Assembly (NCBI RefSeq): GCF_034387475.1
Contig: NZ_JAXCIL010000001.1
Coordinates: forward strand, 2,728,001-2,792,000
Direction: 5' to 3'
Length of the DNA: 64,000 nt
Origin: Pseudomonas sp. Teo4
GTDB lineage: Bacteria; Pseudomonadota; Gammaproteobacteria; Pseudomonadales; Pseudomonadaceae
Below, in pieces: positions 36,731 to 48,417 of the stretch; within the stretch, counting starts at the first letter, position 1, and each line of letters starts with the position of its first letter. The notes below the pieces were generated by a model. The model made no database searches, was not told the origin of the DNA, and saw only the letters and a program-made list of their open reading frames with translations. Both the position numbers and the translations under genes were made by a program.

Positions 36731-39445
36731 ATGGCCACTATCCACGTAGACGGCAAAGCGCTCGAAGTCAACGGTGCGGACAACCTGTTACAGGCCTGTC
36801 TGTCGCTCGGCCTCGACATCCCTTATTTCTGCTGGCACCCGGCGCTCGGTAGCGTCGGCGCCTGCCGGCAATGTGCGGTCAAGCAGTACACCGACGAGAA
36901 CGACACCCGTGGTCGTATCGTCATGTCCTGCATGACCCCTGCCTCCGACGGCACCTGGATCTCCATCGACGATGACGAGTCCAAGGCGTTTCGCGCCAGC
37001 GTCGTCGAGTGGCTGATGACCAACCACCCGCACGACTGCCCGGTGTGCGAGGAAGGCGGTCACTGCCACCTGCAGGACATGACGGTAATGACCGGCCACA
37101 ATGAGCGCCGCTACCGTTTCACCAAGCGTACCCACCAGAACCAGGACCTCGGCCCGTTCATCGCCCACGAGATGAACCGCTGCATCGCCTGCTACCGCTG
37201 CGTGCGCTACTACAAGGACTACGCTGGCGGCACCGACCTGGGTGTCTACGGCGCCCACGACAACGTGTACTTCGGTCGCGTTGAAGACGGCGTGCTGGAA
37301 AGCGAGTTCTCCGGCAACCTGACCGAGGTCTGCCCGACCGGTGTGTTCACCGACAAGACCCACTCCGAGCGCTACAACCGCAAGTGGGATATGCAGTTCG
37401 CCCCGAGCATCTGCCACGGTTGCTCCAGCGGCTGCAACATCAGCCCGGGCGAGCGCTACGGCGAACTGCGTCGGATCGAGAACCGTTTCAACGGTTCGGT
37501 GAACCAGTACTTCCTGTGCGACCGCGGCCGATTCGGCTACGGCTACGTCAACCGCAAGGACCGTCCACGTCAGCCACTGCTGGCCGATGGCACCAAGCTG
37601 AGCCTGGACGCCGCCCTGGACAAGGCCGCCGACCTGCTGCGCGGCCGCACCATCGTCGGTATCGGCTCGCCACGCGCCAGCCTGGAAAGCAACTACGGCC
37701 TGCGTGAGCTGGTCGGCGCCGACTACTTCTACTCGGGTATGGAAGCCGGTGAGCTGGCTCGCGTACGCCTGGCCCTGAACGTGCTGAACAACAGCCCGCT
37801 GCCAGTACCGACCCTGCGCGACATCGAAGACCACGACGCCGTGTTCGTGCTCGGTGAAGACCTGACCCAGACCGCTGCCCGCGTCGCCCTGGCTGTACGC
37901 CAGGCCACCAAAGGCAAGGCCGAAGCCATGGCCGAGGCCATGAAAGTGCAGCCTTGGCTGGACGCTGCGGTGAAGAACATCGGCCAGCACGCGCTGTACC
38001 CGCTGTTCATTGCTTCGCTGGCTGAAACCAAGCTGGACGACGTTGCCGAAGAGTGCGTGCACGCCGCCCCGGCGGACCTGGCCCGCATCGGTTTCGCCGT
38101 GGCCCACGCCATCGACCCGAGCGCCCCTGCCGTAGCTGGCCTGGATCAGGAAGCACAAGCCCTGGCCCAGCGCATCGCCGACGCCCTGGTCGCTGCCAAG
38201 CGCCCGCTGGTGGTCGCCGGTACCTCGCTGGCCGACCCGGCGCTGATCGAAGCCGCCGCCAACATCGCCAAGGCCCTGAAACTGCGCGAGAAGAACGGTT
38301 CGCTGAGCCTGGTCGTGCCTGAGGCCAACAGCCTGGGCATGGCGATGATGGGTGGTGAATCCGTCGACGCAGCGCTGGACGCAGTCATCAGCGGCAAGGC
38401 CGACGCCATCGTGGTCCTGGAAAACGACCTGTACGCCCGCGTACCGGCCGCCAAGGTCGACGCAGCCCTGGCCGCCGCCAAGGTAGTGATCGTCGCCGAC
38501 CACTCCAAGACCGCCACGCTCGACCGCGCCCACCTGGTGCTGCCGGCCGCCTCCTTCGCCGAAGGCGACGGTACCCTGGTCAGCCAGGAAGGCCGTGCCC
38601 AGCGCTTCTTCCAGGTGTTCGACCCGCAATACCTGGACAGCAGCATCCAGATCCACGAAGGCTGGCGCTGGATGCACGCCCTGCGTGCCACCCTGCTGAA
38701 CAAGCCGGTCGACTGGACCCAGCTGGACCACGTCACCAGCGCCTGCGCCGAAGCCGCGCCGCAACTGTCCGGTATCGTCAACGCCGCACCAAGCGCTGCG
38801 TTCCGCATCAAGGGCATGAAGCTGGCCCGTGAGCCGCTGCGCTACTCCGGCCGTACCGCCATGCGCGCCAACATCAGCGTGCACGAGCCGCGTACTCCAC
38901 AAGACAAGGACACCGCGTTCGCCTTCTCGATGGAAGGTTACTCGGGTTCGGCCGAACCGCGTCAGCAGGTGCCGTTCGCCTGGTCGCCGGGCTGGAACTC
39001 GCCGCAAGCCTGGAACAAGTTTCAGGACGAGGTCGGTGGCCACCTGCGCGCTGGCGACCCAGGCGTTCGCCTGATCGAGTCGCAAGGCGACAAGCTCAAC
39101 TGGTTCACCGCCATTCCGGGTGCCTTCAGCCCGGCCCGTGGCACCTGGACCGCGGTACCGTTCTTCCACCTGTTCGGCAGCGAGGAAAGCTCGTCGCGCG
39201 CCGCTCCGGTGCAGGAACGCATCCCGGCTGCCTACGTGGCCCTGGCCAAGTCCGAAGCCGACCGCCTGGGTGTCAACGACGGCGCGCTGCTGAGCCTGAA
39301 CGTCGCCGGTGTGTCGCTGCGCCTGCCGCTGCGTATCAATGAAGAACTGGGCGCTGGCCTGGTTGCCCTGCCCAAAGGCCTGGCCGGCATTCCGCCTGCC
39401 ATCTTCGGTGCATCCGTCGAAGGTCTGCAGGAGGCAGCACAATGA
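36731..39445 (+). CDS. nuoG: NADH-quinone oxidoreductase subunit G
   Basis: 904 aa, the largest subunit. The N-terminal ferredoxin-like part binds a [2Fe-2S] cluster ([15 protein letters not shown]). Next come a His/Cys cluster ([12 protein letters not shown]), a [4Fe-4S] site ([11 protein letters not shown]...CPTGVF) and the extra cluster site [10 protein letters not shown]. The rest is a molybdopterin-oxidoreductase-like fold without cofactor function. Its stop shares ATGA with the nuoH start. Confidence 0.97.
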   Translation: MATIHVDGKALEVNGADNLLQACLSLGLDIPYFCWHPALGSVGACRQCAVKQYTDENDTRGRIVMSCMTPASDGTWISIDDDESKAFRASVVEWLMTNHPHDCPVCEEGGHCHLQDMTVMTGHNERRYRFTKRTHQNQDLGPFIAHEMNRCIACYRCVRYYKDYAGGTDLGVYGAHDNVYFGRVEDGVLESEFSGNLTEVCPTGVFTDKTHSERYNRKWDMQFAPSICHGCSSGCNISPGERYGELRRIENRFNGSVNQYFLCDRGRFGYGYVNRKDRPRQPLLADGTKLSLDAALDKAADLLRGRTIVGIGSPRASLESNYGLRELVGADYFYSGMEAGELARVRLALNVLNNSPLPVPTLRDIEDHDAVFVLGEDLTQTAARVALAVRQATKGKAEAMAEAMKVQPWLDAAVKNIGQHALYPLFIASLAETKLDDVAEECVHAAPADLARIGFAVAHAIDPSAPAVAGLDQEAQALAQRIADALVAAKRPLVVAGTSLADPALIEAAANIAKALKLREKNGSLSLVVPEANSLGMAMMGGESVDAALDAVISGKADAIVVLENDLYARVPAAKVDAALAAAKVVIVADHSKTATLDRAHLVLPAASFAEGDGTLVSQEGRAQRFFQVFDPQYLDSSIQIHEGWRWMHALRATLLNKPVDWTQLDHVTSACAEAAPQLSGIVNAAPSAAFRIKGMKLAREPLRYSGRTAMRANISVHEPRTPQDKDTAFAFSMEGYSGSAEPRQQVPFAWSPGWNSPQAWNKFQDEVGGHLRAGDPGVRLIESQGDKLNWFTAIPGAFSPARGTWTAVPFFHLFGSEESSSRAAPVQERIPAAYVALAKSEADRLGVNDGALLSLNVAGVSLRLPLRINEELGAGLVALPKGLAGIPPAIFGASVEGLQEAAQ

Positions 39446-40449
39446 GCTGGTTCACCCCCGAAGTGATCGATGTGATCCTCACCGTGGTCCGGGCCGTCGT
39501 GGTCCTGCTCGCGGTGGTGGTCTGCGGCGCGCTGCTCAGCTTCGTCGAGCGTCGTCTGCTGGGCTGGTGGCAGGACCGTTACGGTCCGAACCGTGTCGGC
39601 CCGTTCGGCATGTTCCAGATCGCCGCCGACATGCTGAAGATGTTCTTCAAGGAAGACTGGAACCCGCCCTTCGTCGATCGCATGATCTTCACCCTGGCGC
39701 CGGTCGTGGCCATGAGCGCCCTGCTGATCGCCTTCTGCGTGATCCCGATCACCCCGCTGTGGGGCGTGGCGGACCTGAACATCGGCCTGCTGTTCTTCTT
39801 CGCCATGGCGGGTCTTTCGGTCTACGCGGTGCTGTTCGCCGGCTGGTCGTCGAACAACAAGTACGCCCTGCTGGGCAGCTTGCGTGCTTCGGCTCAGACC
39901 GTGTCGTACGAAGTGTTCCTGGGTCTGGCGCTGATGGGCGTGGTGGTTCAGGTGGGTTCGTTCAACATGCGCGACATCGTTGAATACCAGGCCCAGAACC
40001 TGTGGTTCATCATTCCGCAGTTCTTCGGCTTCTGCACCTTCTTCATCGCTGGCGTCGCCGTGACTCACCGTCACCCGTTCGACCAGCCGGAAGCGGAACA
40101 GGAACTGGCCGACGGTTACCACATTGAATATGCCGGCATGAAATGGGGCATGTTCTTCGTCGGTGAGTACATCGGCATCATCCTGATCTCGGCACTGCTG
40201 GTGACCCTGTTCTTCGGCGGCTGGCACGGCCCGTTCGGCCTGCTGCCACAGGTTCCGTTCCTGTGGTTCGCCCTGAAGACCGCGTTCTTCATCATGCTGT
40301 TCATTCTGCTGCGCGCCTCGATTCCGCGCCCACGCTATGACCAGGTGATGGACTTCAGCTGGAAGTTCTGCCTGCCGCTGACCCTGATCAATTTGCTGGT
40401 GACCGCTGCGATCGTGCTCTACAACACGCCAGCCGTCGCGGCCCAGTGA
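39442..40449 (+). CDS. nuoH: NADH-quinone oxidoreductase subunit H
   Basis: 335 aa, eight membrane helices; joins the membrane and peripheral arms and forms part of the quinone channel. Signatures [20 protein letters not shown] near residue 36 and [20 protein letters not shown] near 205. Overlaps nuoG by 4 nt; nuoI follows after 11 nt. Confidence 0.97.
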   Translation: MSWFTPEVIDVILTVVRAVVVLLAVVVCGALLSFVERRLLGWWQDRYGPNRVGPFGMFQIAADMLKMFFKEDWNPPFVDRMIFTLAPVVAMSALLIAFCVIPITPLWGVADLNIGLLFFFAMAGLSVYAVLFAGWSSNNKYALLGSLRASAQTVSYEVFLGLALMGVVVQVGSFNMRDIVEYQAQNLWFIIPQFFGFCTFFIAGVAVTHRHPFDQPEAEQELADGYHIEYAGMKWGMFFVGEYIGIILISALLVTLFFGGWHGPFGLLPQVPFLWFALKTAFFIMLFILLRASIPRPRYDQVMDFSWKFCLPLTLINLLVTAAIVLYNTPAVAAQ

Positions 40450-40460
40450 GGATTTGACCC

Positions 40461-41009
40461 ATGTTCAAGTATATCGGCGACATCGTTAAGGGCACCGGCA
40501 CCCAGCTGCGCAGCCTGGCAATGGTGTTCTCCCACGGGTTCCGCAAGCGCGACACCCTGCAATACCCGGAAGAACCCGTGTACCTGCCGCCGCGCTACCG
40601 CGGCCGCATCGTCCTGACCCGCGACCCCGATGGCGAGGAGCGCTGCGTAGCGTGCAACCTCTGCGCGGTGGCTTGCCCGGTTGGCTGCATCTCGCTGCAG
40701 AAAGCCGAGACCGAGGACGGGCGTTGGTACCCTGAGTTCTTCCGCATCAACTTCTCGCGCTGCATTTTCTGCGGCCTGTGCGAAGAGGCGTGCCCGACCA
40801 CCGCGATCCAGCTGACTCCGGATTTCGAAATGGCCGAGTTCAAGCGTCAGGACCTGGTGTACGAGAAGGAAGATCTGCTGATCTCCGGCCCCGGCAAGAA
40901 CCCTGACTACAACTTCTACCGTGTTGCGGGTATGGCCATCGCTGGCAAGCCGAAAGGCTCTGCGCAGAACGAAGCCGAGCCGATCAACGTGAAGAGCTTG
41001 CTCCCATAA
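40461..41009 (+). CDS. nuoI: NADH-quinone oxidoreductase subunit I
   Basis: 182 aa ferredoxin-type protein with two [4Fe-4S] motifs, [15 protein letters not shown] and [15 protein letters not shown], which carry clusters N6a and N6b between NuoG and NuoB. The next gene is 10 nt downstream. Confidence 0.97.
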   Translation: MFKYIGDIVKGTGTQLRSLAMVFSHGFRKRDTLQYPEEPVYLPPRYRGRIVLTRDPDGEERCVACNLCAVACPVGCISLQKAETEDGRWYPEFFRINFSRCIFCGLCEEACPTTAIQLTPDFEMAEFKRQDLVYEKEDLLISGPGKNPDYNFYRVAGMAIAGKPKGSAQNEAEPINVKSLLP

Positions 41010-41019
41010 GGACAGAAAG

Positions 41020-41520
41020 ATGGAATTCGCTTTCTACTTCGCATCCGGGATCGCCGTGGTCTCCACCCTCCGGGTGGTGACCGGCACCAACCCCGTGCAC
41101 GCCCTGCTCTACCTGATCATTTCGCTGATTTCCGTGGCAATGATCTTCTTCGCCCTGGGTGCGCCATTCGCTGGCGCCCTGGAAGTGATCGCCTACGCCG
41201 GCGCCATCATGGTGCTGTTCGTGTTCGTGGTGATGATGCTCAACCTGGGGCCGGCCTCGGTCGCCCAGGAAAGGGGTTGGCTCAAGCCCGGTATCTGGGC
41301 AGGGCCGGTGATCCTCGCCGCGCTGCTGCTGCTGGAGCTGCTGTACGTGCTGTTCGTCGCCCCGAGCGGCGCAGCCATCAGCGGTACCACCGTGGACGCC
41401 AAGGCCGTGGGCATCAGCCTGTTCGGGCCTTACCTGCTGGTGGTCGAACTGGCCTCGATGCTGCTGCTCGCCGCAGCCGTCACCGCCTTCCACCTGGGCC
41501 GCAACGAGGCGAAGGAGTAA
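41020..41520 (+). CDS. nuoJ: NADH-quinone oxidoreductase subunit J
   Basis: 166 aa, five membrane helices, with the conserved [19 protein letters not shown] segment (third helix, pi-bulge region). Membrane arm proton path. nuoK starts 3 nt after its stop. Confidence 0.96.
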   Translation: MEFAFYFASGIAVVSTLRVVTGTNPVHALLYLIISLISVAMIFFALGAPFAGALEVIAYAGAIMVLFVFVVMMLNLGPASVAQERGWLKPGIWAGPVILAALLLLELLYVLFVAPSGAAISGTTVDAKAVGISLFGPYLLVVELASMLLLAAAVTAFHLGRNEAKE

Positions 41521-41523
41521 ATC

Positions 41524-41832
41524 ATGGGTGCTATCCCTCTCGAACATGGCCTGGCGGTCGCCGGGATCCTGTTCTGCTTAGGTCTGGTTGGCCTGATGGT
41601 CCGCCGCAACATCCTCTTCGTGCTCATGAGCCTGGAAGTCATGATGAACGCCTCTGCCCTGGCGTTCATCGTCGCCGGTGCCCGTTGGGTCCAACCCGAC
41701 GGCCAGGTGATGTTTATTCTGGTGATCAGCCTGGCAGCCGCCGAGGCCAGCATTGGCCTGGCCATCCTGCTGCAGCTGTATCGCCGCTTCCACACTCTCG
41801 ACATCGATGCTGCCAGTGAGATGCGCGGATGA
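41524..41832 (+). CDS. nuoK: NADH-quinone oxidoreductase subunit K
   Basis: 102 aa, three membrane helices. Acidic residues in [13 protein letters not shown] and [13 protein letters not shown] are the conserved intramembrane glutamates of the proton channel. The stop overlaps the nuoL start (ATGA). Confidence 0.96.
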
Positions 41833-43682
41833 ACCTTATCTTCCTGACGTTCGTATTCCCCCTGATCGGCTTCCTGCTGCTGTCGTTCTCCCGTGGACGG
41901 TTCTCGGAGAACCTGTCCGCGCTGATCGGCGTCGGTTCGGTGGGCCTCTCGGCCGCCGTGGCCGCCTACGTGATCTGGCAGTTCAACGTTGCCCCGCCTG
42001 AGGGCGGCGCGTACAGCCAGCTGCTGTGGCAGTGGATGTCGGTGGACGGCTTCGCGCCGAACTTCACCCTGTACGTGGACGGCCTGTCGGTCACCATGCT
42101 GGGCGTGGTCACCGGTGTCGGCTTCCTGATCCACCTGTTCGCCTCGTGGTACATGCGTGGTGAAGCCGGTTACTCGCGCTTCTTCTCGTACACCAACCTG
42201 TTCATCGCCAGCATGCTGTTCCTGGTGCTGGGCGACAACCTGCTGTTCATCTACTTCGGCTGGGAAGGCGTGGGCCTGTGCTCGTACCTGTTGATCGGTT
42301 TCTACTACAGCAACCGCAACAACGGTAACGCGGCACTGAAGGCCTTCATCGTCACCCGTATCGGCGACGTGTTCATGGCCATCGGCCTGTTCATCCTGTT
42401 CGCCCAGCTGGGTACCCTGAACGTGCAGGAACTGCTGGTGCTGGCACCGCAGAAGTTCCAGGCGGGCGACACCTGGATGGTCCTGGCCACCCTGATGCTG
42501 CTGGGCGGTGCGGTCGGTAAATCGGCCCAGCTGCCACTGCAGACCTGGCTGGCGGACGCGATGGCCGGCCCTACCCCGGTCTCGGCACTGATCCACGCGG
42601 CAACCATGGTGACCGCGGGCGTGTACCTGATCGCCCGTACCAACGGCCTGTTCCTGCTGGCGCCGGACATCCTGCACCTGGTCGGTGTGGTCGGTGGCGT
42701 AACGCTGGTCCTGGCTGGCTTCGCCGCCCTGGTTCAAACCGACATCAAGCGTATCCTCGCCTACTCGACCATGAGCCAGATCGGCTACATGTTCCTGGCC
42801 CTGGGCGTTGGCGCCTGGGACGCGGCGATCTTCCACCTGATGACCCACGCCTTCTTCAAGGCCCTGCTGTTCCTTGCTTCCGGTGCGGTGATCGTTGCCT
42901 GCCACCACGAGCAGAACATCTTCAAGATGGGCGGCCTGTGGAAGAAACTGCCGTTGGCCTACGCCAGCTTCGTGGTGGGTGGCGCTGCCCTGGCAGCCCT
43001 GCCGATCCTGACCGTGGGCTTCTACTCCAAGGACGAGATCCTCTGGGAAGCCTTCGCCAGCGGCAACACCGGCCTGCTGTACGCCGGCCTGGTCGGTGCC
43101 TTCATGACCTCGCTGTACACCTTCCGCCTGATCTTCATCGCCTTCCACGGCGAAGCCAAGACCGAAGCCCACGCCGGCCACGGCATCAGCCACTGGCTGC
43201 CACTGGGCGTGCTGATCGTGCTGTCGACCTTCATCGGCGCCTGGATCCACCCGCCGCTGGCAGGCGTGCTGCCTGAAAGCGCCGGCCACGCCGGTGGCGA
43301 AGCCAAGCACGCACTGGAAATCACCTCGGGCGCCATCGCCATTGCCGGTATCCTGCTGGCTGCGGTGCTGTTCCTGGGCAAGCGTCGCCTGGTCTCGGCC
43401 ATCGCCAACAGCGGCATCGGCCGCGTCCTGTCGGCCTGGTGGTTCGCCGCCTGGGGCTTCGACTGGATCTACGACAAGCTCTTCGTCAAACCTTACCTGC
43501 TGATCAGCCACATCCTGCGCAAGGACCCGGTTGACCGCAGCATCGGCCTGATTCCTCGGATGGCCCGTGGCGGCAACGTCGCCATGAGCAAGACCGAGAC
43601 CGGCCAGCTGCGCTGGTACACCGCCTCGATCGCCGTCGGTGCCGTACTGGTCATCGGCGCCGTGGTAGTGGCCGCGGTATGA
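41829..43682 (+). CDS. nuoL: NADH-quinone oxidoreductase subunit L
   Basis: 617 aa antiporter-like proton pump at the far end of the membrane arm, with about 16 helices including the long lateral helix near the C terminus. Typical segments: [40 protein letters not shown] and [17 protein letters not shown] 40-nt gap precedes nuoM. Confidence 0.97.
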
Positions 43683-43722
43683 CTATGAATCTTGCGACTT
43701 TGCCAAAGGAAACCAACCCGTC

Positions 43723-45255
43723 ATGATTTTGCCTTGGCTGATCCTGATCCCCTTCATCGGCGGCTTCCTGTGCTGGCTGGGTGAACGCTTCGGCGCCACC
43801 CTGCCGCGCTGGATCGCGCTGCTGACCATGTCCCTGCTGCTCGGCATCGGCCTGTGGCTGTGGGGCACCGGCGACTACACCCTGGCCCCCGCTCCGGGCG
43901 CCGAACCTGCTTGGGCACTCGAATACAAAGTCGAGTGGATCAAGCGCTTCGGCATCAGCATCCACCTGGCCCTGGACGGCCTGTCGCTGCTGATGATCCT
44001 GCTCACCGGCCTGCTCGGTGTGCTGTCGGTACTGTGCTCCTGGAAAGAGATCCAGCGCCACGTCGGCTTCTTCCACCTCAACCTGATGTGGATCCTGGGC
44101 GGCGTGGTCGGTGTGTTCCTGGCCCTGGACCTGTTCCTGTTCTTCTTCTTCTGGGAAATGATGCTGGTGCCGATGTACTTCCTCATCGCGCTCTGGGGTC
44201 ACAGCTCGTCAGACGGCAAGAAGACCCGGATCTACGCGGCGACCAAGTTCTTCATCTTCACTCAGGCCAGCGGCCTGATCATGCTGGTGGCGATCCTGGG
44301 TCTGGTGCTGGTCAACTACAACACCACAGGCGTTCTCACCTTCAACTACAGCGACCTGCTCAAGGCCGAGCTGCCAGCTGGCGTCGAATATGTGCTGATG
44401 CTGGGCTTCTTCATCGCCTTCGCGGTGAAGCTGCCGGTGGTGCCGTTCCACTCCTGGCTGCCTGACGCCCACGCCCAGGCACCGACCGCAGGTTCCGTTG
44501 ACCTGGCCGGTATCTTGCTGAAGACCGCGGCCTACGGCCTGCTGCGCTTCGCCCTGCCACTGTTCCCGAACGCGTCGGCCGAGTTCGCGCCAATCGCCAT
44601 GACCCTGGGCCTGATCGGTATCTTCTACGGTGCCTTCCTGGCCTTCGCGCAAACCGACATCAAGCGCCTGGTCGCCTTCTCCAGCGTCTCGCACATGGGC
44701 TTCGTGCTGATCGGTATCTACTCCGGCAGCCAGCAGGCCCTGCAAGGCGCGGTGATCCAGATGCTGGCCCACGGCCTGTCGGCTGCCGCGCTCTTTATCC
44801 TGGCCGGCCAGCTGTACGAGCGCCTGCACACCCGTGACATGCGTGAAATGGGTGGCCTGTGGCACCGCATCGCCTACCTGCCAGCCATCAGCCTGTTCTT
44901 CGCCGCCGCCTCCCTGGGCCTGCCAGGTACCGGTAACTTCGTCGGCGAATTCCTGATTCTGATCGGCAGCTTCGCCAGCGTGCCGTGGATCACCGTGATC
45001 GCCACCACCGGTCTGGTGTTCGGTTCGGTCTACTCGCTGATCATGATCCACCGCGCCTACTTCGGCCCGGCCAAGACCGACACCGTGCTGGCCGGCATGG
45101 ACGGTCGCGAACTGATCATGGTCCTGGGTCTGGCGGTATTGCTGATCCTGCTGGGCGTGTATCCACAGCCGTTCCTCGACACCTCTGCCGCCACCATGAG
45201 CGGTGTGCAGCAGTGGCTCGGTTCCGCTTTCACTCAACTCGCTTCGGCCCGGTAA
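43723..45255 (+). CDS. nuoM: NADH-quinone oxidoreductase subunit M
   Basis: 510 aa antiporter-like proton pump, about 14 helices. Key residues lie in [19 protein letters not shown] (proton-channel Glu) and [20 protein letters not shown] (channel Lys). nuoN starts 7 nt after the stop. Confidence 0.97.
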   Translation: MILPWLILIPFIGGFLCWLGERFGATLPRWIALLTMSLLLGIGLWLWGTGDYTLAPAPGAEPAWALEYKVEWIKRFGISIHLALDGLSLLMILLTGLLGVLSVLCSWKEIQRHVGFFHLNLMWILGGVVGVFLALDLFLFFFFWEMMLVPMYFLIALWGHSSSDGKKTRIYAATKFFIFTQASGLIMLVAILGLVLVNYNTTGVLTFNYSDLLKAELPAGVEYVLMLGFFIAFAVKLPVVPFHSWLPDAHAQAPTAGSVDLAGILLKTAAYGLLRFALPLFPNASAEFAPIAMTLGLIGIFYGAFLAFAQTDIKRLVAFSSVSHMGFVLIGIYSGSQQALQGAVIQMLAHGLSAAALFILAGQLYERLHTRDMREMGGLWHRIAYLPAISLFFAAASLGLPGTGNFVGEFLILIGSFASVPWITVIATTGLVFGSVYSLIMIHRAYFGPAKTDTVLAGMDGRELIMVLGLAVLLILLGVYPQPFLDTSAATMSGVQQWLGSAFTQLASAR

Positions 45256-45262
45256 GAGCGCT

Positions 45263-46732
45263 ATGGAATTCACCACTCAACACTTCATCGCATTGGCGCC
45301 GATGCTGATCACCACCATCACCACGGTGGTGGTGATGCTGGCGATCGCCTGGAAGCGCAACCACTCGCAGACCTTCCTGCTGTCCACCGTGGGCCTGAAC
45401 CTGGCCCTGCTGTCGATCCTGCCGGCGCTGAAGGTCGCGCCGCTGGCGGTCACCTCGTTGGTGACCATCGACAAGTTCGCCTGCCTGTACATGGCGATCA
45501 TCCTGGTGGCGACGCTGGCTTGCGTCACCCTCGCCCACGCCTACCTGGGCGAAGGCTCCAAGGGCTTCCCGGGCAACCGTGAAGAACTGTACCTGCTGCT
45601 GCTGATGTCGGCCCTCGGTGGCCTGGTGCTGGTCAGTGCCAACCACCTGGCTGGCCTGTTCATCGGCCTGGAGCTGCTGTCGGTACCGGTCTACGGCCTG
45701 GTGGCGTATGCCTTCTTCAACAAGCGTTCGCTGGAAGCCGGCATCAAGTACATGGTGCTGTCGGCCGCAGGCTCGGCCTTCCTGCTGTTCGGTATGGCCC
45801 TGCTGTACGCCGATGCTGGCAGCCTGACCTTCGACCTGATCGGCAAGGCCCTGGCCGCTACCGGCAAGCCAAGCCTGCTGGCCCAGCTGGGCCTGGGCAT
45901 GATGCTGGTCGGCCTGGCCTTCAAGCTGTCGCTGGTTCCATTCCACCTGTGGACCCCGGACGTGTACGAAGGCGCCCCGGCACCGGTCGCAGCCTTCCTG
46001 GCCACCGCCAGCAAGGTCGCAGTATTTGCCGTGGTCGTGCGCCTGTTCATGCTCTCCCCTGCTGCCAGCAGCGGCGTGCTGAGCACCGTACTGGCCGTAA
46101 TCGCTGTGGCATCGATCCTGATCGGTAACCTGCTGGCGCTGACCCAGAGCAACCTCAAGCGTCTGCTGGGTTACTCGTCCATCGCCCACTTCGGTTACCT
46201 GGTGATCGCCCTGGTCGCCAGCAAGGGCCTGGCCCTGGAAGCCATGGGCGTTTACCTGGTCACCTACGTCATCACCAGCCTGGGCGCTTTCGGGGTCATC
46301 ACCCTGATGTCCTCGCCTTACGGCGGCCGTGACGCCGACGCCCTGTACGAGTACCGCGGCCTGTTCTGGCGCCGTCCGTACCTGACCGCAGTACTGACCG
46401 TGATGATGCTGTCGCTGGCGGGTATTCCGCTGACCGCCGGCTTCATCGGCAAGTTCTACATCATTGCCACCGGCGTCGAGTCGCAGCTGTGGTGGCTGGT
46501 CGGTGCCCTGGTCCTGGGCAGCGCCATCGGCGTGTACTACTACCTGCGCGTGATGGTCACCCTGTACCTGGTCGAACCGAACCTGCGTCGCCACGACGCC
46601 CCGCTGAAGTGGGAGCAACGTACCGGCGGCGTCATGTTGCTGGCCATCGCTATCCTTGCCTTCGTGCTTGGCGTGTACCCGCAGCCACTGCTGGAAATGG
46701 TCCAGCAGGCCGGCCTGCAACTGATCGGCTGA
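45263..46732 (+). CDS. nuoN: NADH-quinone oxidoreductase subunit N
   Basis: 489 aa, the third antiporter-like proton pump, with [20 protein letters not shown] and [21 protein letters not shown] chose ATG 45263 (MEFTTQHF); upstream in-frame codons lie inside nuoM. Last gene of the operon, followed by a strong terminator. Confidence 0.97.
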   Translation: MEFTTQHFIALAPMLITTITTVVVMLAIAWKRNHSQTFLLSTVGLNLALLSILPALKVAPLAVTSLVTIDKFACLYMAIILVATLACVTLAHAYLGEGSKGFPGNREELYLLLLMSALGGLVLVSANHLAGLFIGLELLSVPVYGLVAYAFFNKRSLEAGIKYMVLSAAGSAFLLFGMALLYADAGSLTFDLIGKALAATGKPSLLAQLGLGMMLVGLAFKLSLVPFHLWTPDVYEGAPAPVAAFLATASKVAVFAVVVRLFMLSPAASSGVLSTVLAVIAVASILIGNLLALTQSNLKRLLGYSSIAHFGYLVIALVASKGLALEAMGVYLVTYVITSLGAFGVITLMSSPYGGRDADALYEYRGLFWRRPYLTAVLTVMMLSLAGIPLTAGFIGKFYIIATGVESQLWWLVGALVLGSAIGVYYYLRVMVTLYLVEPNLRRHDAPLKWEQRTGGVMLLAIAILAFVLGVYPQPLLEMVQQAGLQLIG

Positions 46733-46749
46733 CCAAACCGGTAAAACAA

Positions 46750-46778
46750 ACACCCCGCTCATGCGGGGTGTTTTTTTA
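46750..46778. terminator. Bidirectional terminator after nuoN
   Basis: ACACCCCGC, TCAT, GCGGGGTGT then TTTTTT on the + strand. On the minus strand the same stem is followed by TTGTTTT, so it can also stop the convergent ogr-like gene, whose stop codon lies within it. Confidence 0.93.
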
Positions 46779-47096
46779 TCTGCGCTTTGTAGCTACCTGG
46801 ACACGCCTGGCCGGCTGAAGGTTATCGGGTGAAGCTGGATTGCCATCCTTGAGCGCCGACCTGCGCAATTCACTGCTCGCCGATGGCAGGTGAACCTCAG
46901 GGTTGGGCATTCCACTGGGTGACAGTTCATGGGTCATTTCGAACTCGGCCCTCACCGACCAGCCACACGCCTCGGTGGTGCACTGCAGATACGCAATACG
47001 CAAAAAAATGTGACGCCCTTCGCTGGTACGGATGCGCATTCGACTGTTGCAGTGAGGACAGACCAGCTTATAAGTACTCACGGCAAATACCTGCAT
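46776..47096 (-). CDS. Ogr/Delta-type phage zinc-finger protein
   Basis: 106 aa. C-P-H-C, 22 residues, then C-x4-C (LQCTTEACGWS) is the zinc-finger pattern of P2 Ogr and P4 Delta, which switch on phage late genes. The C-terminal 45 residues are polar and probably disordered. I use ATG 47096; ATG 47111 is possible, and neither has a clear ribosome binding site. Part of a small P2-like relic; it may still act on late promoters of an intact prophage or tailocin elsewhere. Confidence 0.7.
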   Translation of the reverse strand: MQVFAVSTYKLVCPHCNSRMRIRTSEGRHIFLRIAYLQCTTEACGWSVRAEFEMTHELSPSGMPNPEVHLPSASSELRRSALKDGNPASPDNLQPARRVQVATKRR

Positions 47097-47282
47097 GTGC
47101 CGAATACACATATATGCTGTAAGAATGCTTCCCCAGCTGCATCAGTATTGACTGCTATTAAGGAAGGGTTTTTCATCATGCTGCTCCTCATGTCAGGATA
47201 TCTCATCAAAATGCAGGGCTACTATTCGTTATAAGTAGTTTAAGCCCAAGGAATGTCGTTAAACCAGTCATGGATATTTGTT

Positions 47283-47675
47283 ATGAGTAGCCCCTTGTTT
47301 GCATCAGTGCTGGCACGTCTCAAGCTGATTACTGGCTCAGAGACAGATGTACAGCTGGCCAGAGCCCTAGCGGTCAGCCCACAGACCTTGAGCAGCTGGA
47401 AGGTGCGCGACAGCATTCCATACGCATTATGCATAGACATTGCACGGCAGCGCGGCTGCTCGTTGGATTGGCTACTGCTCGGTGAGCACGACAGTGGCCA
47501 GCCGACCTGGGCAAGCGACGGCTGGGAAAGCGACATGCTCGAGCGCCTGCGCACGCTTTCACAGGCTGATCGCCAGGCCGTCCAGTTGCAGATCGAGGAC
47601 AAGCAACGCATCCATCAACTGGAGCGCCAGGTGCGCGAACTGGCCATCCGCACGACCACGCCATTAGAGGGCTAG
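47283..47675 (+). CDS. Phage CI-type repressor (helix-turn-helix)
   Basis: 130 aa. An N-terminal DNA-binding domain of the Bacteriophage CI family (ARLKLITGSETDVQLARALA then VSPQTLSSWKVRDSIPYALC) with the following RGCSLDWLLLGE typical of it. A short, polar C-terminal helix (about residues 90-125) probably dimerises. It lacks the LexA-like peptidase domain, as in P2-type repressors. ATG 47283 chosen; an in-frame ATG at 47253 is only 1 nt from AAGGA. Convergent with the holin-like gene (4-bp overlap of ends). Confidence 0.75.
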   Translation: MSSPLFASVLARLKLITGSETDVQLARALAVSPQTLSSWKVRDSIPYALCIDIARQRGCSLDWLLLGEHDSGQPTWASDGWESDMLERLRTLSQADRQAVQLQIEDKQRIHQLERQVRELAIRTTTPLEG

Positions 47676-48034
47676 CCCCGGCGACGCCAACGCTGAAGGA
47701 GCTCGCGCAAGTCCACCGAGTCCAGCCAGACCATGACCTTGAGACTGATTGGAATCACCACTACCGCTGCCACGAAGGCCGCCATGCCGCGGGACAACAT
47801 CGGTGCCATTGAATGCAACAGTGGCTCGAACAGGTAGCCCACACCTAACGTCAGGAACACCAGCATCAGCTGTTTGCGTCGCGAAAGGCGCTTGCGTGAG
47901 ACGATGATCAAGCGGTCGCGCGCGGCACTCACCAGCAAAGCTCCCAGCAACGCCCCGAATATCGCCCTGCCCTCGGTATTGAGCAGTTCGCGAAAAGCGG
48001 AGCTGGCGGCTTCCAGCAAATATTGTTCACTCAT
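47672..48034 (-). CDS. Phage holin-like membrane protein
   Basis: 120 aa with two to three membrane helices (around residues 27-45, 55-78 and 80-105) and a basic tail (LLQRWRRRG). This small size and layout, and FRELLNTEGRAIFGALLGALL near the N terminus, match holins of P2-like Pseudomonas phages, which make holes in the inner membrane. GAGGA lies 6 nt before the chosen ATG 48034. The upstream gpL gene overlaps it by 4 nt, so they are co-transcribed. Confidence 0.65.
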   Translation of the reverse strand: MSEQYLLEAASSAFRELLNTEGRAIFGALLGALLVSAARDRLIIVSRKRLSRRKQLMLVFLTLGVGYLFEPLLHSMAPMLSRGMAAFVAAVVVIPISLKVMVWLDSVDLRELLQRWRRRG

Positions 48035-48408
48035 GACAGTGTCCTCCGCACGACCTGCCCGCATGAATCGGTATACAAGGTGCGCATCACGGCGGCCTCG
48101 ACGAAACGCCGATAGCAGACCGACAACGCCCTTCCATGGTGATGCCCTGCCACGTCCTCCAGGCGCTTGTAACCGCGCCCTCGCAACACTGCGCGCCAGC
48201 GCGCGAATTCACTCGCTGCCGTGACCGCGGCGCAGCGAGCAGCGAGAGCCAGGCGTACATCACTGACCTGATCGCCAAGCCGCAGGCGTTCACGCAACAC
48301 GCTCAGTTCGATGCGCGGCCAAAAAGGATCATGACCATCGGGAAAGCGTGCGCCGTAGACAGTCAACTCAGCTGGCGGCTGTAAAGGCTCCATACATTCT
48401 GGTGACAT
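48031..48408 (-). CDS. P2 gpL-like head completion protein (short)
   Basis: 125 aa. The core FWPRIELSVLRERLRLGDQV, followed by ALAARCAAVTAASEF and RGRGYKRLEDVAG, matches P2 gpL (from memory FFPDIDPKRVRERMRLEQTV and AAGFTRLADVP). gpL is about 169 aa; here the last 40 or so residues are missing, so the protein is truncated or diverged. GAGGG precedes the ATG. No terminase, portal or capsid genes are present, so this is a relic or a reused fragment. Confidence 0.7.
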   Translation of the reverse strand: MSPECMEPLQPPAELTVYGARFPDGHDPFWPRIELSVLRERLRLGDQVSDVRLALAARCAAVTAASEFARWRAVLRGRGYKRLEDVAGHHHGRALSVCYRRFVEAAVMRTLYTDSCGQVVRRTLS

Positions 48409-48417
48409 GCTCTGCCC

